A model generated the notes under the pieces. That model was not told the origin of the DNA and did no database searches. It saw only the letters and a list, made by a program, of their open reading frames with translations. The position numbers and the translations under genes are program-made. DNA of 64,000 nt from Lachnospiraceae bacterium (GTDB lineage Bacteria > Bacillota > Clostridia > Lachnospirales > Lachnospiraceae). This document shows positions 51,982 through 63,324 of this stretch, one piece after another. Where the stretch lies: NCBI GenBank assembly GCA_009774145.1, contig VSND01000008.1, positions 47,524-111,523 of the forward strand, given 5' to 3'. The stretch's first letter is position 1; each line of letters opens with the position of its first letter.

Positions 51982-53370
51982 TCATAGTTCCATCGGATAA
52001 TGACCGTCGAAGCATGCCGTACAAAGCGGCAGCCCGTCAACCGTAGAGGGAAGATCCTCCACGCGCATGTATCCAAGAGAGTCCGCTCCGATGAGCTGCC
52101 GGATCTCTTCTGTAGAATGGGAAGCAGCCAGAAGCTGCCGGTTCGAAGGAATGTCAGTCCCAAAGTAGCAGGGGTAGAGAAAGGGCGGAGAACTGATCCG
52201 TACATGCACTTTTCCTGCGCCTGCCTGCTTTAACAGGCGAATGAGATTGGAGATGGTAGTTCCGCGCACAATGGAATCATCCACCAGTACAATGTCTTTT
52301 CCATGAACCGCCTGTTTCAGGACGCTCAGCTTCAGCCGGACGCCGGCTTCCCGTTCCTTCTGTGCAGGTTTGATAAAGGTTCTGCCTACATAGCTGTTTT
52401 TATAAAAGGCAGGCCCAAAAGGAATGCCGGATTCTTCTGCATATCCCTGTGCGGCGGTGATGCCGGAGTCCGGGACTCCGGTGACCAGGTCGGCTTCTGC
52501 CGGCCAGGCCTTTGCCAGGGCAGCGCCGGCTTTCTTCCGGGAAGTGTAGACCGGAATTTTGTCCAGCGTGCTGTCAAGCCTTGCAAAATAGATATACTCA
52601 AAGATGCAGTGGGCATGCTGTTCCTGCTGAAGATGAAGGTCAGAGAAAATTCCTTTGCGGGAGATGGTTACAATCTCTCCCGGAAGGACATCACGGACAA
52701 ACTGTGCGCCGACGGCGGACAGAGCGCAACTCTCCGAAGCAAGAATACAGGAATCTCCCTTTTTGCCCAGACACAGGGGTTTCAGTCCCAGCGGATCACG
52801 GACTCCGATGAGTTTTCGGGGACTTGCGATGACAATGCCGTATGCGCCTTTTATGCGGGAGGCGGTCTGCCGGATCGCTTCTTCCACCGTTTTCGTATGG
52901 ACTCTTGCACGCGCAATTTCATAAGCAATGACTTCCGAGTCCGTCGTTGTCTGGAAGATGGCGCCGGTGCGGGCCAGTTCCTCCCGGAGTTCTTCCGTAT
53001 TAACCAGATTGCCGTTATGAGCCAGCGCCAGCGTCCCCTTGATATAATTCAGGACAAGAGGCTGTGCATTGTGCAGGACGGCAGCGCCGGTAGTGGAGTA
53101 GCGGACGTGTCCGACACCCAGATTTCCCTTCAGTTTTGCCAGATTTTTCTCTTTCAATACTTCATGCACCAGCCCCATGCCTTTGTGCACGTTCATATTT
53201 CCTTTGGGCCCTTCGGTATCGCATACTGCAATCCCGCAGGATTCCTGTCCCCGGTGCTGGAGGGAAGCCAGACCGTAAGAAATGGTACTGGCCGCCTCCG
53301 TTCCGTCAGGGTTAAAGATGCCGAATACCCCGCATTCTTCTTTGATCCGTTCCTCTGCTGTTCGATCCAT
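51982..53370 (-). CDS. purF: Amidophosphoribosyltransferase
   Basis: 462 residues. First committed step of purine synthesis: PRPP + glutamine to phosphoribosylamine. Short propeptide then the N-terminal nucleophile in EECGVFGIFNPDG (Cys exposed after cleavage); GHVRYSTTG and NGNLVN of the glutaminase; PRPP loop DIVLVDDSIVRGTT; C-terminal LPLCTACFDGHYP with cluster cysteines as in the iron-sulphur B. subtilis type. ATG at 53370 follows AAGGAAGG; GTG 53376 also possible. Starts 11 bases after the glnN stop, so probably co-transcribed with glutamine synthetase. Confidence 0.95.
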   Translation of the reverse strand: MDRTAEERIKEECGVFGIFNPDGTEAASTISYGLASLQHRGQESCGIAVCDTEGPKGNMNVHKGMGLVHEVLKEKNLAKLKGNLGVGHVRYSTTGAAVLHNAQPLVLNYIKGTLALAHNGNLVNTEELREELARTGAIFQTTTDSEVIAYEIARARVHTKTVEEAIRQTASRIKGAYGIVIASPRKLIGVRDPLGLKPLCLGKKGDSCILASESCALSAVGAQFVRDVLPGEIVTISRKGIFSDLHLQQEQHAHCIFEYIYFARLDSTLDKIPVYTSRKKAGAALAKAWPAEADLVTGVPDSGITAAQGYAEESGIPFGPAFYKNSYVGRTFIKPAQKEREAGVRLKLSVLKQAVHGKDIVLVDDSIVRGTTISNLIRLLKQAGAGKVHVRISSPPFLYPCYFGTDIPSNRQLLAASHSTEEIRQLIGADSLGYMRVEDLPSTVDGLPLCTACFDGHYPMEL

Positions 53371-53381
53371 AAGCACCTTCC

Positions 53382-55481
<2,100 letters not shown>

Positions 55482-55524
55482 AATGTGATCTCCTTTCTGA
55501 GACGCATGGCTGCCGCCATGCGGA

Positions 55525-55567
55525 TAAAAAAAGAAAAGGCGCCCTGGATCTCTCCAAAGCGCCTTTG
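55525..55567 (-). terminator. Leader terminator (attenuator) before glnN
   Basis: Minus strand: AAAGGCGC-TT-TGGA-GAGA-TCCA-GG-GCGCCTTTT then C and seven T. It starts about 10 bases after the predicted transcription start and lies upstream of the gene, so it must be read through for glnN expression. A second hairpin GCATGGC/GCCATGC follows at 55520-55503. Confidence 0.75.
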
Positions 55568-55580
55568 CTTTACGAAAAGT

Positions 55581-55608
55581 AGTATACTCGGAATTGAAAA
55601 AAAGTCAA
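55581..55608 (-). promoter_or_regulatory. Promoter of glnN-purF
   Basis: Minus strand: TTGACT (55608-55603), 16-bp spacer, TATACT (55586-55581). Confidence 0.7.
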
Positions 55609-55662
55609 TACTTTTTTTTAATATTGATAAAATTTGCTGTGAACAGGAAAAGGCTCTTTTAA

Positions 55663-56541
55663 TTACCCTTTTATTTCCTGCAATTCTTTTTCGCTGCAGC
55701 CGGAAAGCCGGATGATATCTTCGTCGGGAACTTTCTGATTGATCATATTGCGGATGATCTGGCTGCGGCCTTCAGCCAGTCCCTCAGCCAGTCCCTCAGT
55801 CCGACCTTCAGCCCGGCCTTCAGCCCGGCCTTCAGCCAGTCCCTCTTTTCTTGCCTCTGCCCGTTCATAGGTTTTCCATGCTTTCTCATCCCGTACCTGC
55901 TTCAGATGTGCTTCGTAACGTATCCGCATCCGGCGGCTTAAACTCATCTCTTTCACTTCTTTAATTGCTTCCAGTATGCCTGGGTTTTTTGTTTTTATCA
56001 TATCCAGATCCTCCTCGCAATCTGCCTGGAAAAACCGAATCCACTCTTCCAGTTCATCCATCTCTGCTGTTTCCTTCAGTTTTTTCTTAAGCTCCAGGGT
56101 ATGGATTTCCAACATATCGGAAAACTCATATCCATGCTTATCACGCAGACGGTAAGCATGATGATATTCGTTTCGGTTTGTCAGGTTAAAATCCAGGATA
56201 CTGATGGATACGCATTTTTTTAAAAGTGCATAGTCTTCGCCAATCCTCATATCTTCTGTATACAGTTTCGAAAGGTAAAAGAGCTGACGTCTGTCCCAGT
56301 ATGCATAATGTTTTACCTGGAGCTCAATATTGATTTTTGAATGGTCGTTCATTTCTGCCAGAATATCCAGAATTCCCTGTTTCTGTTTTCGGTATCTTCG
56401 CCGCAGAAATGTATTTTTCAGTCGTATGGTGCGGATGTCTTCCGGTCGAATTGCCAGAACTGCACTGATAAAATGTCTCAGGACCATCTCGTTCTGGAAC
56501 AACTCCTTTATGGAGACGTCTGATTTTGGTGGGATAAACAT
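55663..56541 (-). CDS. Rpn/PD-(D/E)XK nuclease family transposase-like protein
   Basis: 292 residues from ATG at 56541 (GGGGGCAGAGTC upstream; farther in-frame codons lack an RBS). N-terminal PD-(D/E)XK nuclease: SDVSIKELFQNEMVLRHFIS, GILDILAEMND (Asp) and INIELQVKHYAYWDRRQLFY (Glu-x-Gln core). Central NRNEYHHAYRLRDKHGYEFS, tail with six EGRAEG/EGLAEG repeats, then IIRNMINQKVPDEDIIRLSG. Family known as Rpn (recombination-promoting nuclease) or PDDEXK-type transposase-like. The complete relative of the two fragments at 38659 and 47957, though a different lineage. Confidence 0.85.
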   Translation of the reverse strand: MFIPPKSDVSIKELFQNEMVLRHFISAVLAIRPEDIRTIRLKNTFLRRRYRKQKQGILDILAEMNDHSKINIELQVKHYAYWDRRQLFYLSKLYTEDMRIGEDYALLKKCVSISILDFNLTNRNEYHHAYRLRDKHGYEFSDMLEIHTLELKKKLKETAEMDELEEWIRFFQADCEEDLDMIKTKNPGILEAIKEVKEMSLSRRMRIRYEAHLKQVRDEKAWKTYERAEARKEGLAEGRAEGRAEGRTEGLAEGLAEGRSQIIRNMINQKVPDEDIIRLSGCSEKELQEIKG

Positions 56542-56826
56542 GACTCTGCCCCCTTTAAAGTACCAAAGATAATGGCAGAATGTTTTACACTTATTATATC
56601 CGCTTCTTTGGCATTGCTCAATATTTATTTTCAGTTTCCGGGAATTTTCGGCGATTTGCCGAAAAAGATTTGCAGCAGACATGAACTGCTTTTGTATATC
56701 GACAGAGTATCAGAAAAAACACATTTTGTCAATGTTTTATTTTCAGGTTCCTTCAATAAGTCTTTTGGTTAAATACTGAAAATCTGCGTGTTACAGGCAG
56801 CTTTTGAATAGAGAAAACAAAAAGAC
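56542..56826. other. AT-rich gap upstream of the Rpn-like gene
   Basis: Contains GAAAATAAA-type tracts and a TTTTCAG-rich stretch repeated near 56630 and 56745. No ORF, no hairpin with T-run. Presumably holds the minus-strand promoter of the Rpn-like gene, not clearly seen. Confidence 0.3.
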
Positions 56827-56828
56827 AC

Positions 56829-56856
56829 TTGAATCACAGAATATATTTTGTATAAT
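56829..56856 (+). promoter_or_regulatory. Promoter of the surface-protein pair
   Basis: TTGAAT (56829-56834), 16-bp spacer, TATAAT (56851-56856). ATGs at 56804 and 56855 lie in or before this promoter, so the real start is GTG 56927. Confidence 0.7.
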
Positions 56857-56926
56857 GAAAATATATGGTCCAGGTCGGAAAGACGTCGGAAGACGGAGAC
56901 TGGACAGAAGAGCAGGAGAACATAAA

Positions 56927-59176
56927 GTGGAAGAAAAAAATACATACAGAATACATAAAAAACAAATTCTGTTCCTTGCCGGCGTCCTGTTCCTGTCTGC
57001 ATGCGCCCTGTTTTTTTCAGTGCGGAAACATGCAGTTCAGGAACCGGAGGAAGCGTCCGCGGCAGATTTTTTTGCCTATACGGACAGGGAAAACAGACTG
57101 TATGTGTGGAGAGAGGGGAGCAGCGAACCGCTGCTTCTGACCGACTGCGCTTTTGCCGTACAGGGAGAGGAGCCAGGGCTTCCTTACTGGGAAGCGTGGG
57201 AATACTGGCAGGAGTGGGACGAGACAGAAGGCGTCTGGATCCAGAATGAGGAAAAAGCCCTGCAGGATACAGTATGGGAAACACCCGGTCAGAACCTGCT
57301 TTTTCCGGAGCATATGCGGTGGACAACCTTTGGAATGCAGAGAGGAGCAGAGGAACGTAAGGAAGCCTCTGCCTGTATGGAAGAAAAAGAACTGGAAGAA
57401 TGGATGAAAGTGCGCGTCTTCTGCTATGATCTGTATATGCAGGCTTCGGATGCCGGGCAGGAAGCAAAAAAGCTTGCAGAAAATGTACTTTTTTACAGCG
57501 TGGACGAAAAAGGGGCGGTCTGGTACTGTCAGGCAGCTGCGGACAGAACCGCGCAGGTCGATGGAGAAGAGCTGCCCTGTGCCAGCTGTATCCTGTACCG
57601 GTATGACGGCGCAGAGCATCAGAAGATCGGGGAAATTGACGGCAGGAGGAAGGATCCGTACCGGGTGGAAAAAGGCGGGAAGCAGGTCATCTTCTACGGG
57701 ATGGACGGCTGCCTGTACGGATGCAGCCCGGGAGAAGAGCCAGGGCTGCTGGCAGAGGGTGCGGACATGGTTCTTGGCCGGGATGACAGAAGCGCAGGCC
57801 TGCTCTATACCAGGGACGGTTCTGTGTACAGGATTCGGGAGGGAAAAGCAGAGACCGAGGTGTATGCAGGCGGGGAAAGCCGGCAGATGGTCGGCGCACT
57901 CGGAACAGAAGGAAACGTGGTCTTTGTGCTGGAGGCGGCGGAGCATGTCCGGTATTCGGACTGGATTGCGCCGGATGGAGGAGAAGAGGATGAAGATACC
58001 AGAAGATTATGGGAGCTTCTGGAAGAGACAGCGTCTGATTATTATCCGCTTCTGTGTACGGTGCGCGTGATGGATGTTACCGTCTCACCGGCGAAAACGA
58101 TCGATGAGGTAAGCGGATATGTGATTATGGGGCCGATACCTGACGAAGAGGGAAAACCGAAGGACGTTTACTATATGGAGATGATGCCGGAAGATTCCTT
58201 TGAAAAGATTCCGCTGTCCGAACTTCTGGGGGACAGCCTGCCCGGGGATGTGCTGTATTCCTGTAATTATTATCTGAGTCAGTACGGGGAGAATTATGCG
58301 GATCAGGCGTTTGCTTGGGGGCTGGAGGCGTGCTGGGAGCGGGAAGCGTTGGAGAAACGGTCGTTTGTTTATGCGTTGACAAAATCCGGGATTTATCCGC
58401 TGGAGGGACTGGACGGAGGAATGGTTCTGGGCACTGCGAAAGATTATTCTGCGGACGGAACGCTGCTGTATCTGATGGAGTATCAGAGCCCGGACATGGA
58501 GCAGGATTACCGAAGATATGGGCATCACCTGTATTACGGGTATCTGGAAAACCGGTATGCGCTGGACGGCGATGGAAGCTGCCGGAAGGTGGTGGAACTG
58601 GCGGATGAAACTGCGGTGGTGGGAAATGAAGTTTTCTACAGCAGAAATATGGGGCTGGAAGGTTATGTCAGCCTGTATGGAAGCGATCATGAGGAAGCGC
58701 TTGCGTCGGCAGCAGACATTTCTCTGGAAAGTCTTCAGAAATCTCCGGTTTCTGATACCTGTCTGTTTCTGGCAGAGGGGCTTATGACTGCCAGAGAAGA
58801 GGAGACGGTTCCGGTATATGCGCAGGCGGATCTGCAGAAGACATATCAACAGCTGGATATCAGGCAGGACCGGTTTTCGGATGAGAAAGATCTGCATACG
58901 CTGGTGCAGTACCGGGAGGGGACTGTCCGGGAACTGGAAACGGATATTTACCACTATGCCTTTTACGGAGCGGACAGCGTCTGGATGCTGCAGTACCGGG
59001 AGGACAAAGGTTTCCCCGCAGAAGAGAACGGCCGGGCGGAAGAGGAAAACGGCAGAGCCGGCAGTCTCTTCATCTTTGAAAACGGGGAGAAGCAGAGAAT
59101 TACGAATCAGGCGGTCTGGGTCGTGAAGGCCGGCAGCGGGGAAGGAAGCAGGAGTGCATCATGGGTATTGGAATAG
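56927..59176 (+). CDS. Large membrane-anchored extracellular protein
   Basis: 749 residues from GTG 56927 (GCAGGAGA 7 bases upstream). N-terminal basic stretch and one hydrophobic helix (QILFLAGVLFLSACALFFS) that may act as anchor or lipoprotein-like signal. The rest is extracellular, acidic, beta-rich, with repeated short strands such as ADFFAYTDRENRLYVW, VIFYGMDGCLYGCSPGEE and GLLYTRDGSVYRI. This resembles a beta-propeller-like DUF5050 protein, but I do not assign it. The C-terminal GRAEEENGRAGSL repeat is short. Overlaps the LysM gene by 16 bases. Confidence 0.65.
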   Translation: MEEKNTYRIHKKQILFLAGVLFLSACALFFSVRKHAVQEPEEASAADFFAYTDRENRLYVWREGSSEPLLLTDCAFAVQGEEPGLPYWEAWEYWQEWDETEGVWIQNEEKALQDTVWETPGQNLLFPEHMRWTTFGMQRGAEERKEASACMEEKELEEWMKVRVFCYDLYMQASDAGQEAKKLAENVLFYSVDEKGAVWYCQAAADRTAQVDGEELPCASCILYRYDGAEHQKIGEIDGRRKDPYRVEKGGKQVIFYGMDGCLYGCSPGEEPGLLAEGADMVLGRDDRSAGLLYTRDGSVYRIREGKAETEVYAGGESRQMVGALGTEGNVVFVLEAAEHVRYSDWIAPDGGEEDEDTRRLWELLEETASDYYPLLCTVRVMDVTVSPAKTIDEVSGYVIMGPIPDEEGKPKDVYYMEMMPEDSFEKIPLSELLGDSLPGDVLYSCNYYLSQYGENYADQAFAWGLEACWEREALEKRSFVYALTKSGIYPLEGLDGGMVLGTAKDYSADGTLLYLMEYQSPDMEQDYRRYGHHLYYGYLENRYALDGDGSCRKVVELADETAVVGNEVFYSRNMGLEGYVSLYGSDHEEALASAADISLESLQKSPVSDTCLFLAEGLMTAREEETVPVYAQADLQKTYQQLDIRQDRFSDEKDLHTLVQYREGTVRELETDIYHYAFYGADSVWMLQYREDKGFPAEENGRAEEENGRAGSLFIFENGEKQRITNQAVWVVKAGSGEGSRSASWVLE

Positions 59177-60723
59177 AAAAGATAAAATGCGGGATCAGGA
59201 CCTGGCTGACGGGAAAACGGATGGTCTGGCTCTGCATACTGTTGTTGCTGTCCGGAGGGATTCCGGGAAGTGCAGGCAGTGTTGTCTGTGCAGCCGGACC
59301 GGAAGCGGTACAGGCGGAAGATGCTTTTGCCGACCTGCCGGAGGAAGAGGAACCGGGAGACTACGCGATGCTGACACATCCGAAAGGAAATCCCGGCAAT
59401 TATCTGAAACTCACTGCGGCAGTGGGAGAGCATATGGTGGAAAAAGGGGAGAGTCTGTGGAAGATTGCACAGAAGATTTACGGGGACGGCAGCAGATGGC
59501 AGGACATTTCTGCTCTGAACGGGCTTTCGGATCCCGGACGGATCTTTCCGGGACAGTATCTTTCGCTGCCTGACCGGGAGTACAGCCTTCAGAAGCCGCA
59601 GATACAGAGAGGGGAAGGATATTATCTGGAGGATGCGGGCGCGTTTCGCTTTCAGATACCGGAAAGGTGGGCGCTTGGAACCTGCAGTCTGGATGCGCGT
59701 CTGAGTACATTTGCCGGCACGGACCAGCGGGCGCGGGTACTGTGGAGTCTGGAAGACAATCAGATGGGTGAGGATGCCTGGGCAGAAGACTGGGGGGAGG
59801 TCTGCGCCGATCTGAGGCAGACAGCCGAGACAGTATTCGCAGAAGACCTTGCAGAACTCTCCTTTGAAAAATACCGGGTGGAAAGCGGCAATGAGGTATA
59901 TGCTTTCCGCTGTGTCTTCACAGATAAAAATGGAGAACGGCAGATCGTAAGCGCAGCATACCGGTTCGGACAAAAGAACCTTATGGAATTTATCGGTCTT
60001 GCGCCGGAGGATTTTTCTCCGGATATGGGGCGGCTGACCTTATATACGGCGGCAACCTTTGAAGAATATGAGGAAGAACGGCATATGGGGTTTGGAAATG
60101 GAGTAAAAAGCGGAGAATACCGGGGAATGGAAGTGTGGAATTACCCGTCGCTTCATAATCCGTTTGTGCTTGCATGGGAATTTGCAAACGGCACAGCCTG
60201 GCATCTGAAGAGAGAACCGGCAGCGGTGGAAGATTTTGTCATTGACTGGAAGGAACCGGTGCTTCCGGCGGTACTGAAAGAAGCACTGCAGATAAAAGGA
60301 GACATCCGTTACAGCGATCTTCTGCAGATCGAAACGCTGGAGGCGGTGGAAAGTGCAGGCTACGACTTCTGCAGTGTCAACGGTGTACGGTATGAGACGG
60401 ACTGGAAAGCCATCGGCAGCGGAGATGCGCTGGTGGAAGACCTGTCCAGTTTTGGCGGACTGTATGCACTGCGGATCCAGATTGGGGACATCACGGATGT
60501 GTCTTTGTTGGAAAAACTGACGGTGCTGGAGGAACTGGAGATCCTGACCGGAGCTCAGGCGCCGAAGATTGAGATTCCGGCCAGGCTTCGCAGTCTGAAA
60601 AAATGTACGGTGGAAAAGGCACCCCTGCAGGATTATGTGGATGCCCTGGATGAATCCATCTGGGAACGCACCTGCAGGGAGCAGAAAATCACTACATTTC
60701 AGAGAAGCGAAGGGGATGGCTGA
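59161..60723 (+). CDS. Secreted LysM-domain protein
   Basis: 520 residues. Signal peptide (about 1-42) with VWLCILLLLSGGIPGSAGSV. A LysM domain at about 95-145: HMVEKGESLWKIAQKIYGDG then GLSDPGRIFPGQYLSLPD, which binds peptidoglycan. The C-terminal 370 residues are unrecognised; the last 90 contain LRIQIGDITDVSLLEKLTVL and ELEILTGAQAPKIEIPARL, leucine-rich-repeat-like. ATG 59161 lies inside the previous gene with GCAGGAG upstream. Together the pair looks like a cell-wall-associated surface module. Confidence 0.75.
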   Translation: MGIGIEKIKCGIRTWLTGKRMVWLCILLLLSGGIPGSAGSVVCAAGPEAVQAEDAFADLPEEEEPGDYAMLTHPKGNPGNYLKLTAAVGEHMVEKGESLWKIAQKIYGDGSRWQDISALNGLSDPGRIFPGQYLSLPDREYSLQKPQIQRGEGYYLEDAGAFRFQIPERWALGTCSLDARLSTFAGTDQRARVLWSLEDNQMGEDAWAEDWGEVCADLRQTAETVFAEDLAELSFEKYRVESGNEVYAFRCVFTDKNGERQIVSAAYRFGQKNLMEFIGLAPEDFSPDMGRLTLYTAATFEEYEEERHMGFGNGVKSGEYRGMEVWNYPSLHNPFVLAWEFANGTAWHLKREPAAVEDFVIDWKEPVLPAVLKEALQIKGDIRYSDLLQIETLEAVESAGYDFCSVNGVRYETDWKAIGSGDALVEDLSSFGGLYALRIQIGDITDVSLLEKLTVLEELEILTGAQAPKIEIPARLRSLKKCTVEKAPLQDYVDALDESIWERTCREQKITTFQRSEGDG

Positions 60724-60811
60724 ATTTGGGAATCGCTGCAAAGATCAGGCTGCCTTATTGCTTCGTGGTGGTTCTCAAATACCGCCTGTTTCTCCACGGG
60801 GTTCTCACTCA

Positions 60812-60974
60812 TGCCTTTTGACCTCTTGACTGCCTTGATTTTCTTGCCCGTATCCTTCACCAGCCATTCGTTAAAAATGTTACGCAAGGGGGCAAAATCG
60901 TTGTCGCCCTGTGCGCTGTCAACGCCGTCATTGATGGCAATGAAACGGACGTTGTTCTGTAGGAAAATCATTTC
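60812..60974 (-). pseudogene. Serine recombinase fragment
   Basis: Minus strand: FLQNNVRFIAINDGVDSAQG, DNDFAPLRNIFNEWLVKDTG and KKIKAVKRSKGMS, matching the middle of the catalytic domain of large serine recombinases of clostridial elements. After GMS the similarity stops. No N-terminal catalytic serine and no DNA-binding part. Marks the left edge of the second accessory patch. Confidence 0.8.
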
Positions 60975-61043
60975 ACTGATATGGACAAGACCACAAAAAA
61001 ACTATGCGGAGCTGCTGATAACAAATTCAAATATGCCATGGAG

Positions 61044-61083
61044 CAAAAAGCAATCAGCATTATTGCGGCTGATTGCTTTTTTG
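61044..61083. terminator. Bidirectional terminator after the WYL gene
   Basis: AAAAAGCAATCAGC and GCTGATTGCTTTTTT flank ATTATTGCG; T-runs on both strands. Ends the minus-strand WYL gene. Confidence 0.8.
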
Positions 61084-61095
61084 CTGTTTGAGGTG

Positions 61096-62028
61096 TTAAT
61101 TACTATATATCGCAGCTATATCGTTTATTTTTTGCTTCATCTTTGCGCGGATATGCAGAGGCTCAAGACACTCGCACTTATCTCCAAAACCAAGGAGAAT
61201 ATCATAGTAATATTCGTTTTCAATGAACGGAAAATTTACAATGTAATGCTCATCATCATCTGGAAAAAAGTGGTCATAGGTACAAAATTCAAGGACCCTA
61301 TCCAGCACAGATTTGTGGATGCGTATTTTAATTTCTGTCTGCATTGTTTCTATGATTTCCTCAAAATCCAAAATTTGTTTTTGATAATCCCGTGGAATAA
61401 AAGTTTCCTGTTTTATCTGCAGGTCTGACATACGGGATAGTCTGAACAGGCGGTAGTCGCTCCTGTAATAACAATACCCATAAAAATACCAGTGGCCGCT
61501 TTTCAACACAAGCTGGTATGGTTCAACTGTTCGCACACTTCTATTTCCATGATGTGCGATGTATTCAAAGGAAAGCAGTTTGTAATCCTCTAAAGCTGCT
61601 TTAATCATTTGCAGGTATGGTTGGATATTTTTGTTGCCTGACCATGGGCTCAAATCTACGCAGATTTGATTTATCTTTGTTTCAATATCATTCGCTTTAC
61701 CGGCAGGGATGAAACTCTTGACTTTTGCAAGCGCGTTTACAAGTTCATCACCTCGTACCATGTTGGAAAGATTGGAAAGCCCCATCAAGATTGCAGAAAG
61801 GTCGGCAGTCGAAAAAACATTTTTATCAATCTTGTACTCCGGCATAATTTCAAAGCCGCCGCCAACTCCCGAAGTTGAGCGAATGGGAATACCCGCCATA
61901 TTGATTGCATCTATGTCACGATAGATTGTACGGGGCGAAACTTCAAACATATCTGCCAGCTCCTGCGCGCCTATACGCTTTTTATCGAGGAGCGTCATAA
62001 TAATGCTAACAAGCCTGTCAACTTTCAT
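61096..62028 (-). CDS. WYL-domain transcriptional regulator
   Basis: 310 residues from ATG at 62028. N-terminal winged HTH: MKVDRLVSIIMTLLDKKRIG, ADMFEVSPRTIYRDIDAINM and GIPIRSTSGVGGGFEI. Then a WYL sensor domain (about 140-220) with VEPYQLVLKSGHWYFYGYCY (W-Y-L/F-Y positions) and FRLSRMSDLQI, and a WCX-like C-terminus. Such regulators bind nucleic-acid-like or small-molecule ligands. Reads from a perfect consensus promoter and is divergent from a DJ-1/PfpI gene that it probably controls. Confidence 0.9.
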   Translation of the reverse strand: MKVDRLVSIIMTLLDKKRIGAQELADMFEVSPRTIYRDIDAINMAGIPIRSTSGVGGGFEIMPEYKIDKNVFSTADLSAILMGLSNLSNMVRGDELVNALAKVKSFIPAGKANDIETKINQICVDLSPWSGNKNIQPYLQMIKAALEDYKLLSFEYIAHHGNRSVRTVEPYQLVLKSGHWYFYGYCYYRSDYRLFRLSRMSDLQIKQETFIPRDYQKQILDFEEIIETMQTEIKIRIHKSVLDRVLEFCTYDHFFPDDDEHYIVNFPFIENEYYYDILLGFGDKCECLEPLHIRAKMKQKINDIAAIYSN

Positions 62029-62058
62029 TTCATAGCCGCCTTTCCAAAATCCTCTTTC

Positions 62059-62087
62059 ATTATAGATTGTTGCCATACTGCTGTCAA
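62059..62087 (-). promoter_or_regulatory. Consensus promoter of the WYL regulator
   Basis: Minus strand: TTGACA (62087-62082), 17-bp spacer, TATAAT (62064-62059), all perfect. On the plus strand TACAAT at 62099-62104 could serve the divergent gene with a weak -35 inside this promoter, placing both under shared control. Confidence 0.8.
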
Positions 62088-62147
62088 CAATTGACTGGTA
62101 CAATGGAGAAGCCAACAGCAAATAGAAAATGAAAACGGAGGAAAGGC

Positions 62148-62780
62148 ATGATTACAGTCTATGTTTATATCCTTGATACCCTGGCAGATTGGGAAATGGG
62201 GTATGCTGCCGCAGAACTCAACTCTAAACGCTTTTTCAAAAAGGATGCGCCGAATATATCGGTCAAAACAGTCGGTATCTCAAAAGAGCCTGTCAAGACA
62301 ATGGGCGGCCTCACGATCATTCCTGACTGCGTCATCAGCGATATTGCAATGAACGAAGAAAGTGTATTACTGCTGCCGGGCGCAAACACCTGGGGCGATC
62401 CGATACATGGAGCCATCATTGATAAGGCGAGTCATCTTCTTTCAGCAGGTGGTACGGTATGTGCCATTTGCGGCGCTACTGCCGCGCTGGCAAATGTCGG
62501 TCTGCTGGATCAACGTCTGCACACCAGCAATGGAATGGGGTACCTCGAAATGGTTTCTCCCTGTTACAAAGGACAGCAGTATTATGTCGATAAGCCGTCT
62601 GTTGCAGATCAAAACCTGATTACTGCAAGCTCCACCGGGGCTTTGTTATGGGCAAAACAAATCATTGAGCGTTTGGAAGTATTTCAGACGGATACATTGG
62701 AAGCGTGGTATAATTATTTTAGCAGCGGTAAGGAACAACATTTCTTTGCCCTGATGCAAACCCTGCCGGCAAACAAATGA
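62148..62780 (+). CDS. DJ-1/PfpI family protein
   Basis: 210 residues. Class I glutamine-amidotransferase-like fold: MITVYVYILDTLADWEMGYA at the N-terminus, LLPGANTWGD (acid region), nucleophile elbow VCAICGATAALANVGLLDQR with Cys in ICGAT, and HTSNGMGYLEM. Members include small-molecule hydrolases, glyoxalase-like and chaperone-type proteins; exact function unknown. GGAGGAAAGGC precedes ATG 62148. Confidence 0.9.
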   Translation: MITVYVYILDTLADWEMGYAAAELNSKRFFKKDAPNISVKTVGISKEPVKTMGGLTIIPDCVISDIAMNEESVLLLPGANTWGDPIHGAIIDKASHLLSAGGTVCAICGATAALANVGLLDQRLHTSNGMGYLEMVSPCYKGQQYYVDKPSVADQNLITASSTGALLWAKQIIERLEVFQTDTLEAWYNYFSSGKEQHFFALMQTLPANK

Positions 62781-62804
62781 CCTGCTTTTATCACAGATAA
62801 GAAC

Positions 62805-63310
62805 ATAATTACGATTGCGAAAACACGATGCTCCATCCGCAGTTACACAGACAAGAAGGTGGAGCGGTCGAAGTTGGAGAAGATTTTGGAGGCCGCCCAT
62901 GTGGCCCCACCGCTGCCAGCCTCCAGCCGGTTCACCTGATCGCCGTCCAGAGCGGGGACGGGCTGGCGAAGATCGGCAAAGCCGCCGACATCTACAGCGC
63001 GCCCCTGGCTATCATTGTCTGCGCCGACCGCAACAAAGCGTGGGTGCGGCCCTTTGACCAGAAGCAGACCGGGGACATTGACGCCTCTGTTCTGACCGAC
63101 CACATGATGCTCCAGGCCGCGGAGCTGGGCCTGGGCAGCGTGTGGGTGTGCTGTTTCAAGCCGGATGTCCTGTGCCGGGAGTTCGATCTCCCCGCCAGTC
63201 TGGAGTCGGTCAATATCCCGGTGATTGGCTATGCAGGTGGAAAAATTTTTGTTTTATGGTATAATTCCTCTTGCTTTGAAGTGCGCTTCATAGTTTATTC
63301 TACAAAGTGA
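62805..63310 (+). pseudogene. Nitroreductase-family gene, frameshifted
   Basis: Frame 1 gives the start of a nitroreductase: CSIRSYTDKKVERSKLEKIL then EAAHVAP, without any start codon. At about 62907 the frame changes by one base; frame 2 continues SLQPVHLIAVQSGDGLAKIG, APLAIIVCADRNKAWVRPFD and HMMLQAAELGLGSVWVCCF. The tail after VIGYAGG is replaced by unrelated sequence. Bases 62900-63230 are clearly GC-rich against AT-rich flanks, so the gene probably came from a different donor. Confidence 0.8.
63271..63301 (+). promoter_or_regulatory. MerR-type promoter with palindromic operator
   Basis: TTGCTT (63271-63276), 19-bp spacer, TATTCT (63296-63301). The spacer begins with the near-perfect palindrome TGAAGTGCGCTTCA (63277-63290). 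The elongated spacer with a dyad is the hallmark of MerR-family control, and the next gene is a MerR regulator. A TATAAT also occurs at 63260-63265 with a poor -35. Confidence 0.6.
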
Positions 63311-63324
63311 ATGGAGGATTTGAA

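Noticed and set aside
55490..55610. glnN leader considered as a T-box
   Set aside because: No specifier-loop architecture and no AGGGTGGNACCGCG-type T-box sequence.
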